A model generated the notes under the pieces. The model did no database searches and had not been told where the DNA came from. It saw only the letters and a program-made list of their open reading frames with translations. From Pedobacter sp. JY14-1 (GTDB lineage Bacteria; Bacteroidota; Bacteroidia; Sphingobacteriales; Sphingobacteriaceae): a stretch of DNA of 64,000 nt. The DNA lies in the NCBI RefSeq assembly GCF_029269825.1, contig NZ_JARJHU010000008.1, positions 310,001 to 374,000 on the forward strand, in the 5' to 3' direction. Positions 44,309-53,695 of the stretch are shown piece after piece. Each line of letters begins with the position of its first letter. Position 1 is the stretch's first letter. A program made the translations under genes and the position numbers.

Positions 44309-46300
44309 CTATTGATAAATAATGGTCGGTTTGATGAATACCAGCGTCACCACTTTGCTGCGTGTACGTTCCCGTGAGCTGAACAGCCATTTCAGTACCG
44401 GGATGCGTGACAGCAGCGGCACGCCACTTCCGGCCTCGCTTTTCTCTGTCCGCTCCATACCACCCAGTACGATCATGTCTTCATTATGTGCCCGGATGAT
44501 GCTTTCGAACTTACTGGTTGAAGTCGGCGGCGGCGCGTTCGCTGGCGGTGTGCCGATAAAGTCAGATATCTCCACCTTGATCTTCATGGTCACCTGGTCA
44601 TCACCCGAAACGACAGGGTTTACCGTAACGGCCAGGTTGGCGTCTACCTTGTTGAACTGTTCGGTAAACACCGTCTGCGTATTCACCGAGGAAAATACAT
44701 TCTGTGTCTTGGTCACATAATACCGTGTGGTACCGATACTCAGGGTGGCCGGGTGCCCGTTCAGGGTGCTCAGTTTAGGCACCTGCCTGATCTCGGCATT
44801 GTTATTGGCTTCCAGCGCACTCAGTTTCATATAAAAGTTCGGCGTTACCTTGCCGATATTGAAGGTCTGGTTGGTCCCGATCCTGCCCAGGAAGTCATTG
44901 ATGGAACCCGAACCCAGCGTCATGTCCAGGCCGGAAAGGACCAGCCCCCTTGTCGCTACCGTCGAATCGGCAATGCCGGCGGTGATGCCCGTCTTGACGG
45001 TATGTCCCTTCCTGACGTCCAGCAGCGTGATCTCCATGAGTACCATCGGCACCAGCTTGTCCAGCTCTTTCACATAGGCTTCTACTTCTGCGATCTGCGG
45101 TGAAGCCCCGGAAAGCAGCAGGGTATTCTGTTCTCTGAATTCCTTGATCTCGAGTCCCTTTTTAAGCTCCATCGGGATCATCATCATCACCGTATCTACC
45201 GAGCGGTACTGCAACTGCAATACCTTGTTCTTTCTCAGCCCTTCCAGTCTTCGCTCGCCGATCAGGTATACCCCATTGTCGATCTTATAGGTATATTCTG
45301 TCCCGTTAAACAGCGCGGTCAGGAAGTCATCAAACCCGATATCGCTTACTTTAGTGCTGATACTGCCCTTCAGTTCGGAATAAAGGAAATAACTGGCTCC
45401 GGTCTCCGCCGCAGTAGATTTCACCAGGTCCATAATCGGTGTATTCACAGAACTGATACTGAGCAGCTTTCCTTTTTTATCGATGCTGAAGCCACCCGGC
45501 GCTCCGCCCGGACTCCCATTCATTCCCCCCGCCTGGGCGGATGGACGGAAACCTTTGCGCACATCGGTATTGCCTTCCCCGTTTACATACAGTTCCTCTC
45601 CTTCTGCCAATGGCTGGAACAGAAAGACCTGGTCGCTGGTCTTGACCAGCTTAATGCCATTGGCAAAGGCCAGCTTTTCCAAAGCGGTTTCCAAAGGCGC
45701 CTGGTTGTAAAAGCCGGTCACCGTCTTGCCCTGCAGGCTTGCCGGCACTACGATATTCTTTCCGGACAACCGGCTGATCTTGCGGGCCACAATATCCAGG
45801 GTATCGTTACTGAGCTCCAGAGAAAGTGTATTTGCACTCGCATCATAATTTATCGGGATTTCCTTAGGGACGTACCGGGGTTTGACTACCGGTGGGTTAT
45901 ACGGGGCCACGGTAATGATCGAGCCGATCACATTGATATCCAGGTCATACTGCCTGGCCAGGAACAGCAGGATGTTCAGCGCATTCTCGTTATTGAAGCT
46001 GCTGCTCACCTTGACGTTCAGCATTGGGTCGACGTTGATGTTCAGCTGGTTGCTCTGGGCCACCGCGCGCAGAAATTCCTGCAGCGATACACCGGATATG
46101 CCCACCTGCACTTTTTGCTTCAGCCCGGGCACAAAGGCCGAAAGCCCCACCAGCTTCTTTTCCAGTTCCGCCATCCGCTCCTGTTTGTCCTGCTGCGCAA
46201 AAAGCAGTTGCGGCAGCAGGAATAGGGCCAGAAGTAGGGCCCGGAAGATGCCATTCAAGAGATTCCTCCTGCGTCGGAATGACGTAAGGTGCGAAAGCAT
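44309..46300 (-). CDS. gspD: Secretin (GspD/PilQ-like outer-membrane pore)
   Basis: About 663 residues from the ATG at 46300. The frame is open to 46435, but those 45 codons are mostly a duplicated intergenic repeat. Signal peptide ALLLALFLLPQLLFAQQ. STN/N-domains (SLQEFLRAVAQSNQLNINVD), then the secretin core (EVEAYVKELDKLVPMVLMEI, EIRQVPKLSTLNGHPATLSI) and the closing SRIPVLKWLFSSRERTRSK. It is the pore for the pseudopilus-driven export. No pilotin-binding S-domain is obvious; the Fn3 or MORN lipoproteins nearby may act as pilotin. Confidence 0.88.
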   Translation of the reverse strand: MLSHLTSFRRRRNLLNGIFRALLLALFLLPQLLFAQQDKQERMAELEKKLVGLSAFVPGLKQKVQVGISGVSLQEFLRAVAQSNQLNINVDPMLNVKVSSSFNNENALNILLFLARQYDLDINVIGSIITVAPYNPPVVKPRYVPKEIPINYDASANTLSLELSNDTLDIVARKISRLSGKNIVVPASLQGKTVTGFYNQAPLETALEKLAFANGIKLVKTSDQVFLFQPLAEGEELYVNGEGNTDVRKGFRPSAQAGGMNGSPGGAPGGFSIDKKGKLLSISSVNTPIMDLVKSTAAETGASYFLYSELKGSISTKVSDIGFDDFLTALFNGTEYTYKIDNGVYLIGERRLEGLRKNKVLQLQYRSVDTVMMMIPMELKKGLEIKEFREQNTLLLSGASPQIAEVEAYVKELDKLVPMVLMEITLLDVRKGHTVKTGITAGIADSTVATRGLVLSGLDMTLGSGSINDFLGRIGTNQTFNIGKVTPNFYMKLSALEANNNAEIRQVPKLSTLNGHPATLSIGTTRYYVTKTQNVFSSVNTQTVFTEQFNKVDANLAVTVNPVVSGDDQVTMKIKVEISDFIGTPPANAPPPTSTSKFESIIRAHNEDMIVLGGMERTEKSEAGSGVPLLSRIPVLKWLFSSRERTRSKVVTLVFIKPTIIYQ

Positions 46301-46412
46301 AACATCAACCGTGCACCAACCCATCATCTCGAGGGCACCGAGAGATCTCTTGTTCATGCCATTCAAGAAATTCCCCCTGCGTCGGAATGACGTAAAGTGC
46401 GAAAGCATAACA
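46248..46412. repeat. Duplicated 57-bp dispersed-type repeat at the secretin start
   Basis: Copies 46248-46304 and 46356-46412 differ at about four positions. Both contain GCGTCGGAATGACGTAA. Between them lies GAGGGCACCGAGAGATCTC. Similar CGTCATTCCGACGCAGG-type words are familiar as intergenic repeats in Pedobacter-like genomes. The copies read in frame with the secretin gene and even supply its ATG (46298-46300). Confidence 0.7.
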
Positions 46413-46459
46413 ACTTTATTTCCTTTTTTAAACATATCACTAATAAAAAAACTCGTTTC

Positions 46460-47878
46460 TTAATTGATTAAAAGCGGGTAGATCTCTTCCAGCGAAGTCT
46501 CTCCCGCGGCAAAAAGTGCAAAGGCATTCTCGGCCAGCGAACGGATGCCTTTATTCTTCAAAACTTCCTCTGCATTGAGCTCCCCGGCTTTCACCAGCGC
46601 GGCCAGCTCCCGGTCCATCGGCACGACTTCGTACACGGCTTTACGGCCGCTGAAACCCGTATTGTAGCATTTGGGGCAGCCGCCGGGTAGGTAATGCTCA
46701 TCCACTTCATAGAAGGGCCGGAAGCTTTTGGGATAAGCGTCTGCGTTAAAAGTCGCCTTGCGTTTACATGCGGGGCACAGCAGCCGCACCAGCCGCTGCG
46801 CTACCGATGTATTGAGCGTGTTTGCCGCAAGAAAGGCCGGAATGCCCATATCCAGTAACCTGGATACGGTGCCCCATGCCGAATTGGTATGGATCGTGGA
46901 CAAGACCAGGTGTCCGGTCAGGGCAGCGCGGATCGCCATTCCGGCAGTTTCCGGATCACGGATCTCCCCTACCATAATCACATCAGGGTCCTGCCTTAAG
47001 AAGGTCCGCAGTGCCGAGGCGAAGCCCAGACCGATATTTTCTTTCAGTTGTACCTGGTTGATCCCCTCGAGTGTATACTCGATCGGGTCTTCGATGGTCA
47101 CGATATTTCGCGTAGTCTTATTGAGCAGCTTCAGTGTCGCGTACAGTGTAGTTGTTTTGCCGGAGCCGGTCGGGCCGCTGATCAGAACGATCCCGTTCGG
47201 ACGCTGCACGCCCTGCAGGTAGTTTTGCAGATCGGTCTCTGAAAGTCCCAGCTTATACAGGTCAATATTGGTGGCATCGTTGCTCAAAAGGCGCATCACG
47301 ATCTTTTCTCCATGCAGCGTAGGCAATACCGATACCCGGATGTCAAAAGCTTCTGTAGGTGAACGGAAGCTGATCCGTCCGTCCTGAGGCAGCCGCTTTT
47401 CGGCAATATCCAGGTTCGCCAGGATCTTGATCCGGTTAATGATCGAGGGATATTCCGCGGCCTCCAGCCGGTACCGCTCGATCAGCATACCGTCTATACG
47501 GATACGGACCCGACATTTGTCCTCGTAAGCCTCAATGTGGATGTCGCTGCTCTTCAGCTTTCTGGTCTCGGAGATCAGGCCCTGAAGGAAATCATCTGAT
47601 CCGGGGTTTTGATGTAAACGGGGCATATCCCCAATCGACTGGGGCTGCTCCGGTCGGAGGTAGTACTGGTTAAGCAGCCTGGAGATCTCCGGGCCTTCCA
47701 GTACTTCAAAACACACCTCTCTCCCCAGCACAATTTCCAGCTCATCCTTCAACTCCGCAACATCTGTTCCCTGGCCGCAATACAAATGAAGCACTTCGCT
47801 TTCCAGCTCAAATGGAAACACCTGATAATGCCAGGCCATCTCCCCGCTCAGCTCATGCAATAGCTCCGGCTGTATCAT
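46460..47878 (-). CDS. gspE: Type II secretion/type IV pilus ATPase (GspE/PilB-like)
   Basis: 472 residues with a T2SSE N-domain, then Walker A GPTGSGKTTTLYATL near 235, the Asp box (FLRQDPDVIMVGEIRDPETA), His box (GHLVLSTIHTNSAW) and a four-Cys zinc motif (CPACKR and CPKCYNTG) near 388-425. Hydrolyses ATP to drive pseudopilus assembly. Overlaps the prepilin peptidase stop by four bases. Shorter than most PilB but standard GspE length. Confidence 0.95.
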   Translation of the reverse strand: MIQPELLHELSGEMAWHYQVFPFELESEVLHLYCGQGTDVAELKDELEIVLGREVCFEVLEGPEISRLLNQYYLRPEQPQSIGDMPRLHQNPGSDDFLQGLISETRKLKSSDIHIEAYEDKCRVRIRIDGMLIERYRLEAAEYPSIINRIKILANLDIAEKRLPQDGRISFRSPTEAFDIRVSVLPTLHGEKIVMRLLSNDATNIDLYKLGLSETDLQNYLQGVQRPNGIVLISGPTGSGKTTTLYATLKLLNKTTRNIVTIEDPIEYTLEGINQVQLKENIGLGFASALRTFLRQDPDVIMVGEIRDPETAGMAIRAALTGHLVLSTIHTNSAWGTVSRLLDMGIPAFLAANTLNTSVAQRLVRLLCPACKRKATFNADAYPKSFRPFYEVDEHYLPGGCPKCYNTGFSGRKAVYEVVPMDRELAALVKAGELNAEEVLKNKGIRSLAENAFALFAAGETSLEEIYPLLIN

Positions 47879-48387
47879 ATCAGTAATAATAAAAGTTGAT
47901 CATTAAGCCGGGCCAGCTGGATATGTCCGGCCCAGATTATGCCGATAACCGGTATCAGCAATAAGGCCTGCAGGCCGGCCAATGGTACCGTATACCCTGC
48001 GGCAGACCTGAATTTCAGATAGGTTCCCGTTCCCACCAGGATCAGGAGCAGGCTGCCCGCATAAAAAAGAACGAAAACCAGAACAGGGAGATAAACGCCA
48101 ATACATACCAGCAGCAGTATATCGCCCAAACCCAGGAAGCCTGCTAATATATTCAACAGCCGGCCGTTTCTCAGGCTGAAATAGCATGTCAGCAGCAATA
48201 CGAGCAGTATTACAAAACCCAGGTTGAGGCCGGCATCAAATAAACTGAAGTCGCCTCTGGCCGAAAACACCAGCAGGATAGCCAGCAATGGAAACAGGTA
48301 CCAGGTAATTCCGCGGTAACGAAAATCCTGGAATACCATAAAAGCCAATACCAGCAGAATGCCAAGATAAGTGAGATGATTAAGCAT
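47875..48387 (-). CDS. Prepilin peptidase (A24, short form without methylase domain)
   Basis: 170 residues, about six membrane helices. The two aspartates of GxGD proteases are seen in MVFQDFRYRGITWY and GLGDILLL. The usual N-terminal methyltransferase segment is missing, as in archaeal and short bacterial forms. It probably cleaves the four prepilin-like proteins of the cluster, which all have Ala at -1. Confidence 0.75.
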   Translation of the reverse strand: MLNHLTYLGILLVLAFMVFQDFRYRGITWYLFPLLAILLVFSARGDFSLFDAGLNLGFVILLVLLLTCYFSLRNGRLLNILAGFLGLGDILLLVCIGVYLPVLVFVLFYAGSLLLILVGTGTYLKFRSAAGYTVPLAGLQALLLIPVIGIIWAGHIQLARLNDQLLLLLI

Positions 48388-48413
48388 TAGATAGCGTTTC
48401 TGTCCCTGTATTA

Positions 48414-48860
48414 CTAATCTGCGGTCACTTCCCGCAGGTTCTTATCCTGGTCGATCTCCCACACATTGAACGTCCCGTCCCCGTCAAAATCCACTACGGC
48501 GGTAGCCCTGACAATGAAATTGGTAGTCGTGGCACTCGCCACTTCCAGCCGGTAATTCGCCTTGCCGTCTGCTCCGTCGGTACTTAACTTTTCCTGCGTA
48601 AAACCGATCTCGGGCAAGCTTGACGAATACTTGGAATGCTCATAGAAATAAGCCTTCTCTAATTGATGCGCATGCTCCAGCTGCATCTTCGCTTCGGTCG
48701 ATTTGGCCTTAGTGATCAAAGGCATCAAGTTGGGCAATGCAAGCAGTACCAAAATGCCAATAATAACCAGGACAACAAGGATTTCGGTAAGGGTATAGGC
48801 CCTGACCCTGGCTTCGCACCGGAAAATGCGGCTAATTTGATTGTAAAGACTTTTGTTCAC
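48414..48860 (-). CDS. Major pseudopilin (GspG-like)
   Basis: 148 residues. Signal VRAYTLTEILVVLVIIGILV: cleavage expected after Ala, Tyr as first mature residue, Glu at +5. AKSTEAKMQLEHAHQLEKAY and the C-terminal VVDFDGDGTFNVWEID calcium-loop-like segment match GspG. First gene of the minus-strand cluster; divergent from the LytTR regulator gene across 201 bases that hold no other gene. Confidence 0.85.
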   Translation of the reverse strand: MNKSLYNQISRIFRCEARVRAYTLTEILVVLVIIGILVLLALPNLMPLITKAKSTEAKMQLEHAHQLEKAYFYEHSKYSSSLPEIGFTQEKLSTDGADGKANYRLEVASATTTNFIVRATAVVDFDGDGTFNVWEIDQDKNLREVTAD

Positions 48861-49061
48861 GATAAGAGTCCGTTAATAGATTAAATAACTTTAAATCGCC
48901 GTCCGCACTTTCCCTTGACGGCAATGCGAATTTTAGCATAATTTAACCAGGCAGCAAGTAGTATTGATGAAAAGGCAAAATCTGTACGCAGAATTATGTT
49001 CTTTGTACGTGAAAGCATTTATCAACATTGAGACCTGCCATAAAAAAAAACTGACGAGCGA

Positions 49062-49781
49062 ATGGAAATAACATGTGTAATTTTTGAGAATAGTAAAGAG
49101 GATGCCGAGCCGATATCAGGGCTTATCAAAAATAATCCGATATTAAAGCTGATTAAAGTCAATTACCCTCCGCACGATTCAGTTGAAGATTTTTATGTAG
49201 ATCTCGTAATCATCAATATTGAAAATGTACTAATCAAATATTCAGATTATTATAAGGTGCTGAAACTGAATTCAAGGTTTATCGTCTTCACCGGAAAGAC
49301 CGAAAACGCTGCCGTAAAGGCTTTTGACATGGAGGCTGATGATTTCCTGTTAAAGCCACTTTACCAGGAAAGGTTTGATCAGTCCGTAAATAAATGTATG
49401 AAGTCCATTTCCAGGATACAAAAAGAGATTGCCCAGCTTGAAGACTTCATTTTTCTCAAAGACACCGATAAAGGGAACAACCTGGTAAAGGTCCACTTTT
49501 TAGAGATATGCGTTGTAGAGGCTGCGGGGAATTACTCAAAGGTATATACTATCGGCGGAACCTGTATAAGGACCAAGGTACTGTTGAGGAACATAGAGAA
49601 GCAGCTGGCACCGAAAGACAAATTCATGAGGGCCCACCGGTCATATATTGTCAGTAAGCTTCACATTGAAGGAACGGATAATGGCGCCCTCAGGATCCGC
49701 GGACACAAACCAAGTATCGTTATTGGTAAGAATTACCGGCAGGACGTTATCCATTTCCTGGAAAGCAAGAGTCTCCTTTAG
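49062..49781 (+). CDS. LytTR-family response regulator with degenerate receiver
   Basis: 239 residues: a receiver-like domain then a LytTR DNA-binding domain (AAGNYSKVYTIGGTCIRTKV, FMRAHRSYIVSKLHIEG, IVIGKNYRQDVIHFL). At the phosphoacceptor position the strand reads DLVIINIENV with Asn52 in place of Asp, the N-terminal acidic pair is replaced (IFENSKED), while the Lys of DFLLKPL (98) is kept. So it is probably not a normal phosphorelay output. It is divergent from the secretion cluster and has no partner kinase beside it; it may regulate that promoter. Confidence 0.85.
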   Translation: MEITCVIFENSKEDAEPISGLIKNNPILKLIKVNYPPHDSVEDFYVDLVIINIENVLIKYSDYYKVLKLNSRFIVFTGKTENAAVKAFDMEADDFLLKPLYQERFDQSVNKCMKSISRIQKEIAQLEDFIFLKDTDKGNNLVKVHFLEICVVEAAGNYSKVYTIGGTCIRTKVLLRNIEKQLAPKDKFMRAHRSYIVSKLHIEGTDNGALRIRGHKPSIVIGKNYRQDVIHFLESKSLL

Positions 49782-49871
49782 CCAGCGGTGAAAAAATCCC
49801 TAGTTATAGGTATTTCCTGAATAAAAAAAACCACGAAAATTTGCAGTTTATCTGAAAACTAAAATTACGCG

Positions 49872-50027
49872 ATGGCCTATAAGGATTACAACTGCAGGAA
49901 ATGCGGCACCCAGTTCCATTACCAGGTACCAAGGGGCTTTGTACTCAAATATGTGTTAGGCTTTCTTCCTTTACGTATCTATTTCTGCCCGAAATGCGTG
50001 ACGAACAGGTATGTGATGACGAAGTAA
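49872..50027 (+). CDS. Small zinc-ribbon protein
   Basis: 51 residues with CRKC near 8-11 and CPKC near 40-43, a classic two-knuckle zinc ribbon, separated by a hydrophobic stretch (VLKYVLGFLPLRIYF). The ATG at 49872 is followed by a single clean frame to TAA. Function unknown; 68 bases ahead of the GH2 gene. Confidence 0.6.
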   Translation: MAYKDYNCRKCGTQFHYQVPRGFVLKYVLGFLPLRIYFCPKCVTNRYVMTK

Positions 50028-50094
50028 TAGGTAGCAGTTTTAATTTTTTATATATTAGGCGAAGACAAAATCCATTATTCAAGAAACTGAATTT

Positions 50095-51906
50095 ATGTTT
50101 ACAGCTAAAAAGCGCCTGCTCGCCACGCTCTTCATGACTGCGGTCATTGCATTTCAGCACACATCTGCACAAAAGCCAAAACTTCCCACCAGGTGGACAC
50201 AGGAAGCCATGACCTCTGCCAGTCCTTTTCCGGAATATCCACGCCCGCAACTGCAGCGTAAAGACTGGCTGTCCATGAATGGAAAATGGGACTATACCGG
50301 TGGCAAACAGGCTCCGGACGCACTGAATCCGGCAAAGCCTGCCAGTTTTGCAACGGTGAAAGAAAAAATCCTGGTGCCTTACTGCCCTGAATCTGTGCTT
50401 TCAGGTATCGAACGCAGCCAGGAAACCAATATGTGGTACAAAAAAAGCTTCGAAGTCCCAGCGGCATGGAAAGGTAAACAAGTGATCCTTCATTTCGACG
50501 CGGTTGACCATAACGCCACTGTTTTTGTCAACGGTAAGAAGGCAGGTACCCATGCAGGAGGTTATGACTCCTTCAGCTTTGACATCACGCCGTTTCTAAA
50601 AAACGGCAGCAATGAGCTCATCGTAGCTGCACACGATCCAAACGACGGCAGAACGCCCTCAGGGAAAAACGGGCCGAGAGGAGATTATACCTATACATCA
50701 GGCATATGGCAAAGTGTATGGCTGGAACCTGTTTCCGTCAATTACATCAAAAATATCCGCCTGACGCCAGACCTACCTAACAAGAAATTAAGGGTATCTG
50801 TTGAGGCTGGAGCCGGCACCATAATGGCGGTAGCGATGGAAGGCAAAAAGATCGTTGCCGAAACGAAAGGCCAGGCCGGAAAGGAATTTGACATTCCGCT
50901 CAGCAATCCAAAAACCTGGTCGCCGGAAAACCCGTTTCTGTACGACCTGAAGCTGACCCTGCTCGACAAAAACGGAAAGCCCGCTGACGAGGTCACCAGT
51001 TACTTTGGCATGCGCGACATCCGACTGGGTAAGGTCAACGGCGTAGTCAGGCCACTGCTGAATGATCAGTTTGTGATGCAGGTAGGTCTGCTAGACCAGG
51101 GTTACTGGCCAGACGGCATCCTGACCGCACCAACGGATGAGGCCCTGAAGTTTGACGTCGAATTTACCAAAAAGGCCGGCTTTAACCTGATCAGGAAGCA
51201 TATGAAAACAGAGCCCAAACGCTTTTATTACTGGGCCGACAAACTGGGGCTGCTGGTCTGGCAGGACATGCCGGCCATGTGGTACCAGCATGAGGACACA
51301 GCCAGGACCAGGAGTACTTTCCGCAAAGAGCTGAAAGCGGTCATGGATGACCTCTACAATTCTCCGTCTATCATTACCTGGGTACCTTTCAATGAAAACT
51401 GGGGCGCGTTTGACGTGCGTGAAATTACCGACTGGGTAAAAAAATACGATCCCTCCAGGCTGGTCAACGGGAACTCCGGTTTCAACAACAATCCCGGTTA
51501 TCAGAAAGCAGCCGGCGACCCGGGCAACGGCGACTTTGTCGATACCCATATCTATATCGGTCCCTATGACGCGTCTCAACCCGACACCAAAAGGGCGGCT
51601 TCGCTTGGGGAATATGGCGGTGTAGGTCTTTACGTAAGGGGCCACATGTGGCCTGTTGAAAACAATGCTTATGGTTATGAGCCCTCGAAGTCGGCTCTGA
51701 CCGATAAATATGTGCTGCTGATGGACCAGGTGGAACAATTGATGAAGTACAAGGGCCTCAGCGTCGCCGTTTATACGCAGACCACCGATGTAGAACACGA
51801 GATCAATGGATTGCTTACCTACGACAGGGCCTTTGAAAAAATGGATCCTGAGCGGGTCAGGGAAGTAAACCAGGCCGTAATTAACGAAAGCCGGAAAATG
51901 AACTGA
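50095..51906 (+). CDS. Glycoside hydrolase family 2 protein, secreted
   Basis: 603 residues with a signal peptide (LLATLFMTAVIAFQHTSAQ). The GH2 sugar-binding domain (MNGKWDYTGG, WYKKSFEVP, VDHNATVFVNGKKAGTHAGG), an Ig-like domain and a TIM barrel are in order. The acid/base is in VPFNENWGAFD (near 434) and the likely nucleophile Glu in LGEYGGVG (near 504). It resembles beta-galactosidase/glucuronidase-type enzymes; substrate not predictable. Stands alone, not in a polysaccharide locus. Confidence 0.88.
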   Translation: MFTAKKRLLATLFMTAVIAFQHTSAQKPKLPTRWTQEAMTSASPFPEYPRPQLQRKDWLSMNGKWDYTGGKQAPDALNPAKPASFATVKEKILVPYCPESVLSGIERSQETNMWYKKSFEVPAAWKGKQVILHFDAVDHNATVFVNGKKAGTHAGGYDSFSFDITPFLKNGSNELIVAAHDPNDGRTPSGKNGPRGDYTYTSGIWQSVWLEPVSVNYIKNIRLTPDLPNKKLRVSVEAGAGTIMAVAMEGKKIVAETKGQAGKEFDIPLSNPKTWSPENPFLYDLKLTLLDKNGKPADEVTSYFGMRDIRLGKVNGVVRPLLNDQFVMQVGLLDQGYWPDGILTAPTDEALKFDVEFTKKAGFNLIRKHMKTEPKRFYYWADKLGLLVWQDMPAMWYQHEDTARTRSTFRKELKAVMDDLYNSPSIITWVPFNENWGAFDVREITDWVKKYDPSRLVNGNSGFNNNPGYQKAAGDPGNGDFVDTHIYIGPYDASQPDTKRAASLGEYGGVGLYVRGHMWPVENNAYGYEPSKSALTDKYVLLMDQVEQLMKYKGLSVAVYTQTTDVEHEINGLLTYDRAFEKMDPERVREVNQAVINESRKMN

Positions 51907-51912
51907 GAATAA

Positions 51913-52620
51913 TTATCTGAAATTTGACCTGCGGACTAACCTGGCGATATCTTTAACCCAGATCTTACGGCCTTCAGTTCCGATGATCTCTTCAGATTTT
52001 AGTTCCTTAAGCAAACGGATCACATTCTCCTTGGCGATTCCCGCCATGTTGGCCAGGTCTGCCCTGGATATATCGATATAAGTCTGCTGGCCTGCAGGTG
52101 TATCTGTTTTGAACTTTTCCCGGATCAGGATCAGGGCAATGGCCAGCTTTTCCGCTGCAGTCCCTTGGGCAAAAACAGCAATATTATTGGCCAGCACGCT
52201 GTATTCATGGCTAAGCGATTTAAGCAGCCGGGCCGCGAAAACAGGTGACTTACCTAAGACCAGCATAAAATCATCTTTTGGTATAAAGGTGATCTGGCAG
52301 TCTTCAATTGCAGCGGCAGAATCCGGATAGCGGTCTTCCGAGAGCAGGGCATGATAGCCGATCAATTCGTTTTTATTGGCAATATAGATGATCTGCTCCT
52401 TACCCGTATTTCCGGTTTTGTACTTCTTCACCTTGCCTTTGTGGATAAAATAAATGCCGGAAGGGACAATCCCTTCTTTGAATATGATTTCGCCCTTGCG
52501 GTAATGCTGCATACCCTGGCTGGTGATGAGCAGTTCGTATTCTTCTTCGCTGAGCGCGCTGAGCACGGAGTCTGTGTTGAAGCTCCATTGCTCGATTGGA
52601 AAGATGCCGGCTAAACTCAT
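51913..52620 (-). CDS. Crp/Fnr-family transcriptional regulator
   Basis: 235 residues: a cyclic-nucleotide-binding-like beta barrel (GEIIFKEGIVPSGIYFIHKG, LIGYHALLSEDRYPDSAAAI) and a C-terminal winged helix (DISRADLANMAGIAKENVIR, then LLKELKSEEIIGTEGRKIWV). The four cysteines of Fnr are absent, so it is not an oxygen sensor of that type. Convergent with the GH2 gene with 6 bases between stops. Confidence 0.88.
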   Translation of the reverse strand: MSLAGIFPIEQWSFNTDSVLSALSEEEYELLITSQGMQHYRKGEIIFKEGIVPSGIYFIHKGKVKKYKTGNTGKEQIIYIANKNELIGYHALLSEDRYPDSAAAIEDCQITFIPKDDFMLVLGKSPVFAARLLKSLSHEYSVLANNIAVFAQGTAAEKLAIALILIREKFKTDTPAGQQTYIDISRADLANMAGIAKENVIRLLKELKSEEIIGTEGRKIWVKDIARLVRRSNFR

Positions 52621-52716
52621 ATCATCAAATATAACTGATATTTATCATCTTTTTCATTGACTTCCTTCATATACACACGTTGTCTTTACTGGCTAAATTT
52701 GATTGACCAACAAAAT

Positions 52717-52881
52717 ATGAAGATCCTGAACCAAATATTGTGTGCTTTAGGGATACATCGCTGGATTTACGGCCATTCCAAGAAACGGGACTGCAGCAGT
52801 TGCGGCAAAAGCCAGTTAAAGTTAACCGAAAGAGAAGCCTGGCAGCAGATCAGTAATGACAACGGCTGGAGGTTCTGGTAG
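52717..52881 (+). CDS. Small protein with Cys-x2-Cys motif
   Basis: 54 residues from ATG 52717 (a TTG 60 bases earlier is in frame). CALGIHRW then [10 protein letters not shown]. Its end overlaps the end of the convergent DUF3050 gene by 32 bases. Function unknown. Confidence 0.5.
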   Translation: MKILNQILCALGIHRWIYGHSKKRDCSSCGKSQLKLTEREAWQQISNDNGWRFW

Positions 52882-53665
52882 CTTCGCCTGGTCTGCCCAG
52901 AATACCATCCCACAATTCGAGCCGGGCCTGTAATGCTTCCTCAGCAGCCTGTATTGCTTCCTCCCACTTTGCCTGATCATCGCCGCAAAGTTCTGCAGTC
53001 ATCTGATGTGCAAGATGCGCATGATGATCTCCGTCTACTTCAATATGGCGTTCAAGATAATATAGCAAGACATCTACCTTCCCGGGAAACTGACCCGCAA
53101 CACGTCGAACCATTTCTATGAAAATAGAAGGGATCAGATCTTCCCTGCCAAAGGTAAAGACAGCAGCGATCAAATGAGGTTTCCCGGAACCGATCACATT
53201 GAAAGTATGTTGCACAAATCTTCGCGCCGCTTCGGGAATACCTGTGACTGTTAATGCCTGCTGAAGCATGCCGCCTGTCGAAAGTGTTTCGATAAACTGC
53301 CCGACCGGGGTTGTAACTGCTCCAGACTGCTGCATTGCCCGGAGGTACAATTCAAAATGGCTGGTACGCCTTCCAGCCTCGTCAACATCACTTTCCTCTC
53401 CTGTTACAATTTCGTTGATGAGGTAACGTACTTCTGCGTTACCAACCGGTAGCCAGGGTATTGTAGTACAGGTCAGCTGCTGCTGGAGCGCCTTGAGCAG
53501 TGACATAAAATCCCATACGGCAAACACATGATGCTCCATAAAGCGCTGCAGATTTTCAAGCGTAACAATACTTTCATAGAGGGGATGCATGATCAACCGG
53601 TCTCTGAACGGTTCAAGGCGCCTCATCATCGCGTCAATATTCTTATTGCTCATCATTTTTTTCAA
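52850..53665 (-). CDS. DUF3050 family protein (heme-oxygenase-like fold)
   Basis: 271 residues. [47 protein letters not shown] are the conserved His-rich helices of DUF3050, a family with a heme-oxygenase-like four-helix fold and metal-ligand residues. No enzyme activity is established to my knowledge. Single gene. Confidence 0.8.
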   Translation of the reverse strand: MKKMMSNKNIDAMMRRLEPFRDRLIMHPLYESIVTLENLQRFMEHHVFAVWDFMSLLKALQQQLTCTTIPWLPVGNAEVRYLINEIVTGEESDVDEAGRRTSHFELYLRAMQQSGAVTTPVGQFIETLSTGGMLQQALTVTGIPEAARRFVQHTFNVIGSGKPHLIAAVFTFGREDLIPSIFIEMVRRVAGQFPGKVDVLLYYLERHIEVDGDHHAHLAHQMTAELCGDDQAKWEEAIQAAEEALQARLELWDGILGRPGEATRTSSRCHY

Positions 53666-53695
53666 ATTGCCACAAAGTTAGCCAATGATTTACAA

